Source of the DNA: Streptomyces sp. GSL17-111
GTDB taxonomy: Bacteria; Actinomycetota; Actinomycetes; Streptomycetales; Streptomycetaceae
Assembly (NCBI RefSeq): GCF_037911585.1
Contig: NZ_JBAJNS010000001.1
Span: 4,011,001 to 4,075,000, forward strand
Length of the DNA stretch: 64,000 bases
Direction of reading: 5' to 3'
Shown piece by piece: positions 8,510-16,147 of the stretch. Each line of letters begins with the position of its first letter. The first letter of the stretch is position 1. The position numbers and the translations under genes are program-made. A model generated the notes under the pieces. It had not been told where the DNA came from. It did no database searches and worked only from the letters and a program-made list of their open reading frames with translations.

Positions 8510-8893
8510 ATGGACCGGGGAACGCCCGGGAGTACGAGCAATCGCGGACGGCTGACGGTCGAGGTGCGCCGGGAGGGCGAGACCGCGGTCATCGCGCCCG
8601 AAGGTGAGCTTGACCACCACACGGCCGATGTGTTGCGTGCGCCACTCCATTCCTCGGTCGAGGACGGCTGCACCCGTCTCCTCGTCGACTGTTCCCGGCT
8701 GGAGTTCCTGGACTCCACCGGACTCAACGTGCTGCTGGCCGCCCGGCTGGAGGCCGAGGCCGTCGGCGGGTCCGTCCACCTCGCGGCGATGCGCCCCGTC
8801 GTCGCCCGAGTCTTCGAGATCACCGGTGCGGGCGCCGTCTTCACCGTGCACGAGACGCTCGGGGACGCCCTGCGGGGGCTGCCCGACACATGA
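8510..8893 (+). CDS. STAS-domain anti-sigma factor antagonist
   Basis: A 127-aa SpoIIAA/RsbV-type protein. The motif EFLDSTGLNVLLAA includes the serine that partner kinases phosphorylate; unphosphorylated antagonist binds the anti-sigma factor and frees the sigma factor. The N-terminal strand LTVEVRREGETAVIAPEGEL is typical. ATG at 8510 is preferred, with AGGTGAGG upstream; GTG at 8504 would add two residues. By position it corresponds to the arsI-type antagonist beside sigI in S. coelicolor (recall). It is divergent from the sigma gene and under a SigB-type promoter. Confidence 0.9.
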   Translation: MDRGTPGSTSNRGRLTVEVRREGETAVIAPEGELDHHTADVLRAPLHSSVEDGCTRLLVDCSRLEFLDSTGLNVLLAARLEAEAVGGSVHLAAMRPVVARVFEITGAGAVFTVHETLGDALRGLPDT

Positions 8894-9040
8894 TCACGCG
8901 CGGTGCGTCGTGTGCGGCGTAATCCGCGTCACACGAGCCTGGCCGAATCCGTGGGTGTTCCCTCGGAGTGGCCGGGCAGGAGACCCTCTGTATCTGCTGG
9001 CGGCAAAGTCCAACACGGGAACCGGTGAGGTGAAGGACTC

Positions 9041-9544
9041 ATGAGCACCACCCGGCCCTCTCCGGCGGGCGAAGTCGGCCCGGAGCCCGAAAGTGCTGCG
9101 GGACCCCACCCCACGTCGGCCGGGCAGGTGCGCGAGCTGCGCCAGGTCCGCAGGCTCCGCCTCCTCGGCGTGAGCGGCGCCGTTCAGCGTGCCCGTGACT
9201 TCTGCCGCGAGGCCCTGCACGACTGGGAGTGGCTGCCGGCCACGGGCCAGGACGACCGGGCCGCGGCCGAGGACGTGCTGCTGGTCGTCTCCGAACTGGT
9301 CACGAACGCCTGCCTGCACGCCGGCGGCCCGCAGGAGGTCCGCATCACCCGAGGCCAGAAGTCGGTGCGCGTGGAGGTCCTGGACGGCGGCGACGGGCAG
9401 CCGGCGCCGCGCACCCCGCACCGGGCGGGCCGTCCGGGCGGGCACGGCATGTTCATCGTGCAGCGCCTGTGCGCCGACTGGGGCGTCGCGCACGCTCCCG
9501 ACGGCCACGGGAAGACCGTCTGGGCCGAGCTGGCCCAGCCCTGA
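9041..9544 (+). CDS. HATPase-type serine kinase / anti-sigma regulator (RsbW-like)
   Basis: A 167-aa GHKL ATPase-fold protein. The N box is SELVTNACLHAGG at about residues 85-97, a reduced G1 box is VLDGGDG, and GGHGMFIVQRLCADWG is the G2 region. A 45-residue Pro/Glu-rich N-terminus has no predicted structure. Proteins of this type bind SigB-family factors or phosphorylate STAS antagonists. Its position 148 nt after the STAS gene, next to the sigma factor, makes that its likely job. The G1 motif is weaker than in standard RsbW, and many Streptomyces paralogues have unknown partners, so pairing with this sigma is inferred. Confidence 0.8.
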   Translation: MSTTRPSPAGEVGPEPESAAGPHPTSAGQVRELRQVRRLRLLGVSGAVQRARDFCREALHDWEWLPATGQDDRAAAEDVLLVVSELVTNACLHAGGPQEVRITRGQKSVRVEVLDGGDGQPAPRTPHRAGRPGGHGMFIVQRLCADWGVAHAPDGHGKTVWAELAQP

Positions 9545-9588
9545 GCCTCCCCGCCTGGGCCGGTCCCCGGCGGGCTGGCCTGCCCGCG

Positions 9589-10713
9589 TCACGACGCCGA
9601 GGTCAGGCTCCGCAGGAGGGCGAGGGCCTCCGCGAGGCCGCTCGGCCGGTGTGTGTGAGCCGCCGGAGCCCCGGCCCAGCCGGGGCCGACGGTGAGGACG
9701 GCCGGCCGGACGCGCGCCCCCCGCACGCCCCAGGCCGTCCGGGCCAGATGCTCCGCGAACCCCCGGCTCGACGTCGAGCGTGACTGGGACCAGAGCACGA
9801 CCGCCGCGGGCCCGGTCCGCCGGACGGCCTCCTCCACGGCGGGCGCCGGGACGGCCGCCCCGAGCATGAGCAGCGGGACGCCGAGCGGACCGCAGGCGGC
9901 GGCGAGCGCCTCCAGCGGCAGCGCGTGCAGCTCGCCGGGCATGCAGGCCAGCACGACGGGGGGCGCGTCGGCGCGGCTCACCGGACGCCCGGCCGGGCCG
10001 CCGGCGACGGAGGCGGCCCGCAGTCTCGCGGAGACGTGCCAGGACAGCAGGTGCTCGACCTCCACGTACCGGTCGCCCTCGGACGCCCACTTCCGCCCCA
10101 CGGCCCGCAGCGCGGGCATCATCACCTCGTCCCACGCCTCCACCAGGCCGTAGGTGGCGACGGCGGCGCTCAGCGCCTGTTCGACCGCCCCGGCGTCGAG
10201 CCGCATCGCGGCCCGTGCCAGGCCACGGCACTCCGGCCGGACCCCGCCGCCCAGCGGCAGCCCGCTCCCGGCTCCCGGGCGGGCCGCACCGCGCCACGGC
10301 CCGTCGTCGGCGGCCACGTCGGGAGCGCCGCCCGCCGGACCTGCCGGGGTCCGCGCGCCCTCGGTGCCCTCCGTCCCCCCGGCCAGCCCGGACGGCTCGG
10401 CCCGCCCGGACTCCCCGGCCTGCCCGGACGGCTCGGACGACGGCTCCGGGCCCGCCCGCCCCCGGGCGCCGCGCAGCGCGGTCGCGGCCGCCTCGGCGGG
10501 GGCCAGGCCCGTGGCCGTCAGCCGGCACATCTCCTCCAGCACCCGGACGTCGTCCGGCGTCCAGCGCCGGTGCCGGCCCTCGGCGCGTGCGGTGGGCCCG
10601 ACGCCGTACCGCCGGTCCCAGGAGCGCAGCGTCGTCGGGGAGACGCCGAGCCGCCGGGAGACGGCTCCGGTGGTGAGCCCCGCGGTGGCGTGTGGAGTGT
10701 CCATGCGGTCCAT
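9589..10713 (-). CDS. MerR-family regulator with C-terminal B12-binding domain (LitR/CarH-like)
   Basis: 374 aa. Residues ~13-75 are a MerR winged helix (GAVSRRLGVSPTTLRSWDRRYG). An 80-residue Pro/Gly-rich linker follows, then a helical bundle and a Rossmann-like B12 domain. W209 and E220-H221 resemble the Wx9EH light-sensing motif of CarH, here with spacing ten. GELHALPLEALA keeps the cobalt-ligating His (H263), but the usual glycine three residues later is P266. In the family, adenosylcobalamin-bound tetramers repress in the dark and light breaks them. The gene is divergent from an ECF sigma gene, as in LitR/LitS loci. TATCCT (10720-10725) sits six bases before the ATG, so the mRNA may be leaderless. 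Confidence 0.85.
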   Translation of the reverse strand: MDRMDTPHATAGLTTGAVSRRLGVSPTTLRSWDRRYGVGPTARAEGRHRRWTPDDVRVLEEMCRLTATGLAPAEAAATALRGARGRAGPEPSSEPSGQAGESGRAEPSGLAGGTEGTEGARTPAGPAGGAPDVAADDGPWRGAARPGAGSGLPLGGGVRPECRGLARAAMRLDAGAVEQALSAAVATYGLVEAWDEVMMPALRAVGRKWASEGDRYVEVEHLLSWHVSARLRAASVAGGPAGRPVSRADAPPVVLACMPGELHALPLEALAAACGPLGVPLLMLGAAVPAPAVEEAVRRTGPAAVVLWSQSRSTSSRGFAEHLARTAWGVRGARVRPAVLTVGPGWAGAPAAHTHRPSGLAEALALLRSLTSAS

Positions 10714-10733
10714 ACGGTCAGGATACGACGCAC

Positions 10734-10765
10734 AATCAATGCAAGTTGCTCCCGCTGCATCGATT
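10734..10765. promoter_or_regulatory. inverted repeat between the MerR and ECF sigma genes
   Basis: AATCAATGCA (10734-10743) and TGCATCGATT (10756-10765) form a 10-bp inverted repeat with one mismatch and a 12-nt spacer. It lies about 20 bp upstream of the MerR start and 100 bp upstream of the ECF start. MerR proteins bind such dyads at divergent promoters, so it is the obvious operator for the B12 regulator. The site is seen; the binding partner is inferred. Confidence 0.6.
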
Positions 10766-10865
10766 CACGATGCTCACAGACAACGAGACCGGCCGGACCG
10801 GCAGTGCGTCGGGTCGGCCCCGGAGCCCGCACACCGGGTCCGGCCGTCGGCGGGAGGAGCCCTCC

Positions 10866-11519
10866 ATGCAGGTCAGTCCCACACGCACCGCCCCTCCCGG
10901 GCACGAGCGGGCGCTGCGCGCCCCGGTGGAGGAGCTGCTCGGCGACGAGGAGCTGGCCGCTCGGTTCACCCAGGGGGGTGAACCCGAGCTCGCCGCCGTC
11001 TACGGGCGCTGGGCGGCGCTCGTCCACACCCTCGCCGTGCGGGCCCTCGGTGACGCCTCGGAGGCGGAGGACGTCACGCAGCAGGTGTTCCTCGCGGCCT
11101 GGCGCGGCCGGCACGGCTACCGGCCGGAGCAGGGCCCGCTGGGCGGGTGGCTGGTCGGCATCACACGGCGCCGGATCGCGGACGCCCTGGCGGCCCGCTC
11201 CCGCCGTGGCGACCTGGCAGCGCGGGCCGCCGCGCGCGGCGCCCACGTGGCGCCGGAGCCGGCGGAGGCGGAGGCTGCCCTTGACCGGGTCCTGCTGGCC
11301 CACGAACTGGCCGCGCTCCCGGCGGCGCAGCGGCGCGTGCTGCGCCTGGCCTTCTACGAGGACCTCACCCAGGCGCAGATAGCCGAGCGCACCGGGCTCG
11401 CGCTGGGCACCGTCAAGAGCCACGCCCGGCGCGGCCTGCACCGGCTGCGTACCCGGCTGACCGAACAGGCCGGCCCCCCGACCGCTCCCGTACCACCCGT
11501 TCGGAGGAGTGCACCATGA
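10866..11519 (+). CDS. ECF RNA polymerase sigma factor
   Basis: 217 aa. Region 2 has LAVRALGDASEAEDVTQQVF and AAWRGRHGYRPEQGPLGGWL, and region 4 has QRRVLRLAFYEDLTQAQIAE plus GLALGTVKSHARRGLHRLR. The ATG with GGAGG upstream is chosen over an earlier in-frame start that would cover the operator. The layout resembles SigK-type ECF factors. Its end overlaps the DUF4383 gene as ATGA. A small zinc-binding anti-sigma-like protein is encoded 2.4 kb downstream. The divergent B12-MerR gene suggests light or cobalamin control of its transcription, by analogy with LitR-LitS. Confidence 0.92.
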   Translation: MQVSPTRTAPPGHERALRAPVEELLGDEELAARFTQGGEPELAAVYGRWAALVHTLAVRALGDASEAEDVTQQVFLAAWRGRHGYRPEQGPLGGWLVGITRRRIADALAARSRRGDLAARAAARGAHVAPEPAEAEAALDRVLLAHELAALPAAQRRVLRLAFYEDLTQAQIAERTGLALGTVKSHARRGLHRLRTRLTEQAGPPTAPVPPVRRSAP

Positions 11520-12136
11520 GACTGCAGGACGAACTCCCCGTCGACCACCGCCTGGCCGTCGTCTACCGCTACGGCGCCGCCCTGAGCGGCCTGATCCTCC
11601 TCGTCTTCGGCATCCTCGGCTTCGCCGACCAGCTGGCCTTCTTCGACACCGACGGCACACGCATCGCCGGGCTGTCCAGCAACGGCCTGCTCAGCCTCAT
11701 CTCGGTCGTCTTCGGCGTGCTGTTGATCGTCGGGGCCGTCGTGGGCGGCAACTTCGCCTCGACACTCAACATGACCGTCGGTGCGCTCTTCCTGCTCAGC
11801 GGCTTCGTGCACCTGGCCATCCTGGAACGGTCGGTCAACATCCTGGCCTTCCGGATGCCCAACGTGATCTTCAGCTTCCTGATGGGGCTGCTGATCCTCA
11901 CGTTCGGGATGTACGGGCGGGTAAGTGGCGGACTTCCGCATGACAACCCCTACTGGAAGCGGCGCCACCCCGAACGGGCCGACGCCGAGCGGCCCCGGCC
12001 CACAGCCGGAGCGCTCACCGCAGGCGGCCCGTCCCGCGCCGCCACCGAAAGGGCCTCCTCCGACGCTCTGCCGCCCGGAACTCCGGGCGCGCGACGGAAG
12101 GAGCGGCCGGCGAGGAAGGAGAAGAGCGGAACCTGA
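11516..12136 (+). CDS. DUF4383 four-helix membrane protein
   Basis: 206 aa. Residues ~1-135 contain four hydrophobic segments (around GLILLVFGILGF, LLSLISVVFGVLLIVGAVVG, TVGALFLLSGFVHLAI and FSFLMGLLILTFGMYG), followed by a 70-residue hydrophilic Pro/Arg-rich tail. This is the DUF4383 pattern; no function is established. It is coupled to the ECF sigma gene by an ATGA overlap with GGAGGAG inside the sigma 3' end. In such pairs a co-transcribed membrane protein can act as the anti-sigma factor, but nothing in this sequence shows that directly. Confidence 0.8.
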   Translation: MRLQDELPVDHRLAVVYRYGAALSGLILLVFGILGFADQLAFFDTDGTRIAGLSSNGLLSLISVVFGVLLIVGAVVGGNFASTLNMTVGALFLLSGFVHLAILERSVNILAFRMPNVIFSFLMGLLILTFGMYGRVSGGLPHDNPYWKRRHPERADAERPRPTAGALTAGGPSRAATERASSDALPPGTPGARRKERPARKEKSGT

Positions 12137-12258
12137 CAGGTCCGGCTCGGCGGAGATTCTTCTCCCGCACGGTGCATCCGGAACGGGTGCGCAGCCGGAA
12201 GTGGTTGGTGAAGGTCCGGAGTTCCACGGGCCTCTCCTGAAGGGCTAAGGGAGTTCCC

Positions 12259-13101
12259 ATGTCACACATGCGCAAGAGCACCGCGCTCGCCGCGACCCTC
12301 GGCACCTGCGTCCTCGGCCTGGGTGTGGCCGCGCCCGCCGGTGCGGCTGAGAGCGACGACGCGATGGTGTCGGTCTTCCACGGTGTCCCCGGCCTGACGG
12401 TCGACGTCTACGCCGGTGACGAGGAGCTGATCCCCGACTTCGAGCCGGGCACGCTCACCGATCCCATGCCGCTGCCCGCCGGCAGCTACGACATCAAGGT
12501 CTTCCCCGACGGCGCCGACCCGGCGTCCGACGACCCGGCCATCGAGAAGACGGTCGAGGTCGCCGCCGGGGACAACGCCACCGTCGCCGCGCACCTCACC
12601 GAGGACGGCGAACCCGAGCTCACCGCCTTCGCCAACGACACCTCCGACGTTCCGGCCGGCCAGTCCCGACTGACCGTGCGGCACGTGGCGGCCGCCCCGG
12701 CCGTCGACGTCCGGGCCGGGGGGCAGCCGGTCTTCGAGGGCCTGACGAACCCGAACGAGGACACCGCCGAGGTGGACGCCGGCACCGTCTCCGCCGACGT
12801 GACCCTCGCGGGCACCGACGACGTCGTGATCGGCCCGGCCGACCTGACCCTCGAGGAGGGCACCAGCAACGTCGTCTACGCCTGGGGCAGCGCCGAGGAG
12901 GAGAACCTCGCCCTCAAGGTCCAGACGCTGAGCGGCATGCACTCGGCTCCGAGCGGTGTCGAGGCCGGCGCCGGCGACACCCAGGCCGGCGGGAACTCCG
13001 CCGCGGCCTGGCTGGCGGGCTCGGCGGGTGCGGCGGCCCTGGTCGCCGGAGCGCTCGCCCTCGGCAACCGTCGCCGTGCCGCCACGGTCACCCGCGACTG
13101 A
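12259..13101 (+). CDS. secreted DUF4397 domain protein with C-terminal anchor
   Basis: 280 aa. A signal peptide (RKSTALAATLGTCVLGLGVA, ending near AGAAES) precedes two DUF4397 beta-repeats: VSVFHGVPGLTVDVYAG at ~36 and LTVRHVAAAPAVDVRAG at ~135. The C-terminus has a Gly/Ala linker, a hydrophobic helix (AGSAGAAALVAGALALGN) and RRR, the layout of a wall or membrane-anchored protein, but no LPXTG or LAXTG motif. It lies just before a sortase gene. AGGGAG precedes the ATG. DUF4397 proteins are extracellular and of unknown role. Confidence 0.85.
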   Translation: MSHMRKSTALAATLGTCVLGLGVAAPAGAAESDDAMVSVFHGVPGLTVDVYAGDEELIPDFEPGTLTDPMPLPAGSYDIKVFPDGADPASDDPAIEKTVEVAAGDNATVAAHLTEDGEPELTAFANDTSDVPAGQSRLTVRHVAAAPAVDVRAGGQPVFEGLTNPNEDTAEVDAGTVSADVTLAGTDDVVIGPADLTLEEGTSNVVYAWGSAEEENLALKVQTLSGMHSAPSGVEAGAGDTQAGGNSAAAWLAGSAGAAALVAGALALGNRRRAATVTRD

Positions 13102-13116
13102 CGACGGCTGCGGGCA

Positions 13117-13797
13117 GTGATGCGCAACCGGCCGCTGCCGGCCCGCGCCGTCCTGGCTGCCGCGGTGCTCTGCGCCGCGGCAGCCCTGCTCGTCGTGCTC
13201 CTGGCACCCGGTTCCGCCCCGGACGACTTCGGGGCGCGGCCCACCGCGCCCCCGGCCGCCGCCGGGCCTGAGGACCGGCCCCGGGCCGCCGAGGAAGCGG
13301 AGGCGGCCGGTCCGGACGGCCGCTCCGGCACTTCCGCGCCGGAGCGGTCGCCGGCGGCCCCGACAGCGGTCGCCGTCCCCCGGGTCGGGCTGGACGCCAC
13401 GGTGGAACCGGTCGGCGTCCAGGCGGACGGGACCGTCGAGATCCCCGACGCCCCGCAGGCCGCCGGGTGGTACCGCTTCGGTACCGCGCCCGGCGCGTCG
13501 GACGGGTCGGCGGTGCTGGTGGGGCACGTGGACTTCGAGACCGGTGAACTGGGTGAGTTCGCCGCCCTGTACGACGTGCGGCGCGGCGACACCGTCCGCG
13601 TCGACCGCGGCGGCGCGCCCGCCGCCCGTTACGAGGTGACGGCCCGCGCGGTCGTGGACCAGGACGAGCTCCCCCGGGAGCTCTTCCGACGCGACGGCCC
13701 GCACGTCCTCACGCTCATCACCTGCGCACCGCCCTACGACGAGGAGGACGGCTACCGCAACAACCTCGTCGTCACGGCCGAGCCCGTCGGGGGCTGA
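13117..13797 (+). CDS. class F-type sortase
   Basis: 226 aa. An N-terminal membrane helix (AVLAAAVLCAAAALLVVLLA) and a Pro/Ala-rich stalk precede a sortase beta-barrel of about 145 residues. The catalytic triad is visible: H137 in VLVGHVDF, C203 in TLITCAPPYD and R214 in GYRNN. This short single-domain form with the motif TLITC fits class F of actinobacteria. Sortases join surface proteins to the wall at a sorting motif; the adjacent DUF4397 protein is the natural candidate substrate, but it lacks a standard motif. GTG at 13117 or ATG at 13120 may start translation. Confidence 0.88.
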   Translation: MMRNRPLPARAVLAAAVLCAAAALLVVLLAPGSAPDDFGARPTAPPAAAGPEDRPRAAEEAEAAGPDGRSGTSAPERSPAAPTAVAVPRVGLDATVEPVGVQADGTVEIPDAPQAAGWYRFGTAPGASDGSAVLVGHVDFETGELGEFAALYDVRRGDTVRVDRGGAPAARYEVTARAVVDQDELPRELFRRDGPHVLTLITCAPPYDEEDGYRNNLVVTAEPVGG

Positions 13798-13828
13798 GGC
13801 CGCCGAGCGCCGCATGCGGTGCCGGTAT

Positions 13829-13862
13829 CGCGGCGGGACGTCCGCCCGGCCGTCCCGCCGCG
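13829..13862 (+). terminator. terminator after the sortase gene
   Basis: A perfect 12-bp stem, CGCGGCGGGACG (13829-13840) with 13851-13862, and a 10-nt loop, 31 nt beyond the sortase stop. It separates the sortase from the small zinc-finger gene, which therefore needs its own promoter. Two copies of CGGCATCCGG (13871-13880 and 13887-13896) follow in that leader and may be regulatory. Confidence 0.75.
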
Positions 13863-13920
13863 AGACCGTTCGGCATCCGGCGAGTCCGGCATCCGGAACC
13901 GCCGCACGAGAGGGGTCCGC

Positions 13921-14178
13921 ATGCACCACATCGATTCGGCGGACCTCGCCGTCCGCGCGCTGGACGGGGACACCGCTCGCCTCCCGGCCTGGCACGCCGA
14001 GCACCTGCGTGACTGCCCTGCGTGCGCCCGGGAGTTGGCGTCCTACCGCAGGGTGGTGCGGGCGGGCCGCACGGCGGAGGCCGCCGATGTGCCGACGCCC
14101 CCTCCGCCCTCGGTCTGGGACGCCGTCCTGGCCGGGATCGAGGACGACGCGGTCGGCCCGGACGGCACGACCCCCTAG
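13921..14178 (+). CDS. small zinc-binding anti-sigma-like (ZAS/zf-HC2) protein
   Basis: 85 aa, no membrane segment. H28-x3-C32-x2-C35 (HLRDCPAC) is the zinc-associated anti-sigma motif, with H25 upstream. The N-terminal half therefore looks like a stand-alone ZAS module; the rest is Pro/Asp-rich. In redox-type ZAS proteins such as RsrA, oxidation releases the bound ECF factor. GAGAGGGG precedes the ATG. The only ECF gene nearby is at 10866, so this is a candidate soluble partner for it, encoded in a separate transcript. The pairing is inferred from position. Confidence 0.7.
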   Translation: MHHIDSADLAVRALDGDTARLPAWHAEHLRDCPACARELASYRRVVRAGRTAEAADVPTPPPPSVWDAVLAGIEDDAVGPDGTTP

Positions 14179-14219
14179 CGGTACCGGGCACGACCGTCCG
14201 GGCGGGTTCCCGCGGAGGG

Positions 14220-15722
14220 TCAGTCGACGGAGCCCATCAGGGTGCGCAGGCGCCGCGCCCCCGCCATGAACGCCAGCCCCGCCGCGACGGCGACGACCGC
14301 CCACATCGTGTAGTACAGCGTGTCGCCGAGCGGCTCGTTGAGCCGCGTGACCCAGCCGTTGAGCGCGTTGCCGGTGGCCGTCGCCAGGAACCACAGACCC
14401 ATGATCTGGCTGACGAACTCCTTGGGCGCCAGCTTCGTCGACAGCGACAGGCCGACCGGCGACAGGCACATCTCGCCGAGCGTCTGCACCAGGTAGACGC
14501 CCAGCAGCCAGAAGACGGTCACCCGGCCGGTCTCCGAGCCGGCCGCCGCCGCGCCCGCGAGGCCCATCAGGCCGAAGGAACCGCCGATGAGCAGCATGGC
14601 CAGGCCGAACTTCACCGGCGCGCTCGGTTCGCGTTCGCGCTGCGCCAGCCGCACCCACAGGGCGGCGAAGACGGGCGCGAGGATGATCACGTACACCGGG
14701 TTCACCGACTGGAACCAGGAGGCGGGGAACTCCCAGCCGCCCGCGATCGTCCGGTCCGTCTTCTGGTCGGCGAAGATCGTCAGCAGGGAGCCGGACTGGT
14801 CGTAGATCATCCAGAAGAGCACGGCCGTGACGAAGAACCACACGAACGCGACGATCTTCGGCCGGTCCGCCGCGCTCAGCTTCGGGCTGCGGAACATCGT
14901 CCAGAAGTAGCCGACCGGCAGGACGATGCCGAGCACGGCCAGCACGTTGACGACGTGCTCGATCGTGAACGTCCCCAGCGCCACGTCCATGACGAGCGCG
15001 CCCACCGCGACGCCGCTCCACAGCAGGACGCGGTGCAGGACGCGCCGCTTCTCCTCGGGGGAGGCGGGGTTGGCCGGGTGCAGGCCCACGGAGCCCAGGT
15101 GCCGGGCGCCGAACACGTACTGGACGACGGCCAGGGTCATCCCGACCCCGGCGACGCCGAAGCCCAGGTGCCAGTCGACCTTCTGGCCGAGGGTGCCGAC
15201 CACCAGCGGCGCGGCCAGGGCGCCGATGTTGATGGCCATGTAGAAGAGCGTGAACCCGGCGTCCCTGCGGGCCCCGGACCGCCCCTCGTAGAGGCCGCCG
15301 ACCATCGCGGAGATGTTCGGCTTCAGCAGACCGGTGCCGACGGCGATGAGCGCGAGGCCGAAGAAGAACGTCGTGTCGTGCGGGATCGCCAGCACGTAGT
15401 GCCCGGAGGCGATCACGATGCCGCCGACGAGGACGGCCCGGCGGGCGCCCCACAGCCGGTCGGCGACCCAGCCGCCGGGCATGGACGTCATGTAGACGAC
15501 GGCGTTGTAGACGCCGTAGATGGCGGCGGCGAGGGCCTCCCGGTCCTCCAGGGGCCCGTCGAGGACTCCGGCGATCAGGTAGAGGACGAGGATGGCGCGC
15601 ATCCCGTACCAGGAGAAGCGCTCCCACATCTCCGTCATGAACAGGGTGGCCATCCCTCGCGGGTGGCCGAAGAAGGTCTTGCCGCCGGGGGCGGCCTCGC
15701 CCTTCGTCGTGCTGGACGCCAT
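14220..15722 (-). CDS. proton-dependent di-/tripeptide transporter (POT/PTR family)
   Basis: 500-aa MFS protein with about 12-14 hydrophobic segments. The N-terminal helix has EMWERFSWYGMRAI, matching the ExxERFxYYG proton-coupling motif of POT transporters. The family imports small peptides driven by protons. ATG at 15722 starts MASSTTKGEAAPGGKTFF. It is divergent from the OmpR response regulator across 425 nt that include an unusually A+T-rich stretch. Streptomyces use such carriers to take up peptides released by their own proteases. Confidence 0.92.
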   Translation of the reverse strand: MASSTTKGEAAPGGKTFFGHPRGMATLFMTEMWERFSWYGMRAILVLYLIAGVLDGPLEDREALAAAIYGVYNAVVYMTSMPGGWVADRLWGARRAVLVGGIVIASGHYVLAIPHDTTFFFGLALIAVGTGLLKPNISAMVGGLYEGRSGARRDAGFTLFYMAINIGALAAPLVVGTLGQKVDWHLGFGVAGVGMTLAVVQYVFGARHLGSVGLHPANPASPEEKRRVLHRVLLWSGVAVGALVMDVALGTFTIEHVVNVLAVLGIVLPVGYFWTMFRSPKLSAADRPKIVAFVWFFVTAVLFWMIYDQSGSLLTIFADQKTDRTIAGGWEFPASWFQSVNPVYVIILAPVFAALWVRLAQREREPSAPVKFGLAMLLIGGSFGLMGLAGAAAAGSETGRVTVFWLLGVYLVQTLGEMCLSPVGLSLSTKLAPKEFVSQIMGLWFLATATGNALNGWVTRLNEPLGDTLYYTMWAVVAVAAGLAFMAGARRLRTLMGSVD

Positions 15723-15986
15723 GGGGGATTCCTTGTGGGTTCGGGACGCGCGTCGCAGGGGTGGGGGGACGTGCGCCCGGACGGGGGGTGCCGCGGGCCG
15801 GTGGCGCCGGTCCGCGTGGGAGGAGGGGCCGGGTGGTCCGCCCGGTCACCGCAGGGGCGGCGGGGCGGGCCGGCGGTTCACCGCCGGCCCGCATCACCCG
15901 TCGTCGGCCCTGGCCCCCGCTAGGGAGGCGCAAACACCTTACGCGAGGTTCAGGTGCCGCTCGAAGACCAGTGAGGTACGGATCAC

Positions 15987-16025
15987 AGGTAAATGCTGTA
16001 TTTGCCTAATCTTTTCAAAGGTAAA
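15987..16025. promoter_or_regulatory. A+T-rich regulatory region with inverted and direct repeats
   Basis: This lies in the 425-nt gap (15723-16147) between the peptide transporter and the two-component operon. AGGTAAAT (15987-15994) and ATTTGCCT (16000-16007) form an 8-bp inverted repeat with one mismatch and a 5-nt loop; AGGTAAAA recurs at 16019-16025 plus one base. The block at 15991-16026 is only about one-third G+C, against about 75% around it, so it probably holds promoters and an operator. No gene is seen in the rest of the gap. Confidence 0.45.
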
Positions 16026-16147
16026 ACGCGTCGTCGATCAACGGATCGCGGAGTAGACCAACGGCGCCCCGCGTCGTTCCGACGCCGGTCCCGGCCGGCC
16101 CCCGGCTTCCGGTCAGCGGGCCGTCCCGGCCGGACTACCATCGGGCC

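Noticed and set aside
8355..8555. A 66-codon frame over the STAS promoter
   Set aside because: It covers the SigB-type promoter and the start of the STAS gene in another frame, with no coding features.
12262..15933. A 1,223-codon minus-strand open frame over the DUF4397, sortase and transporter region
   Set aside because: Out of frame with the real transporter gene (14220-15722) and antisense to the others.
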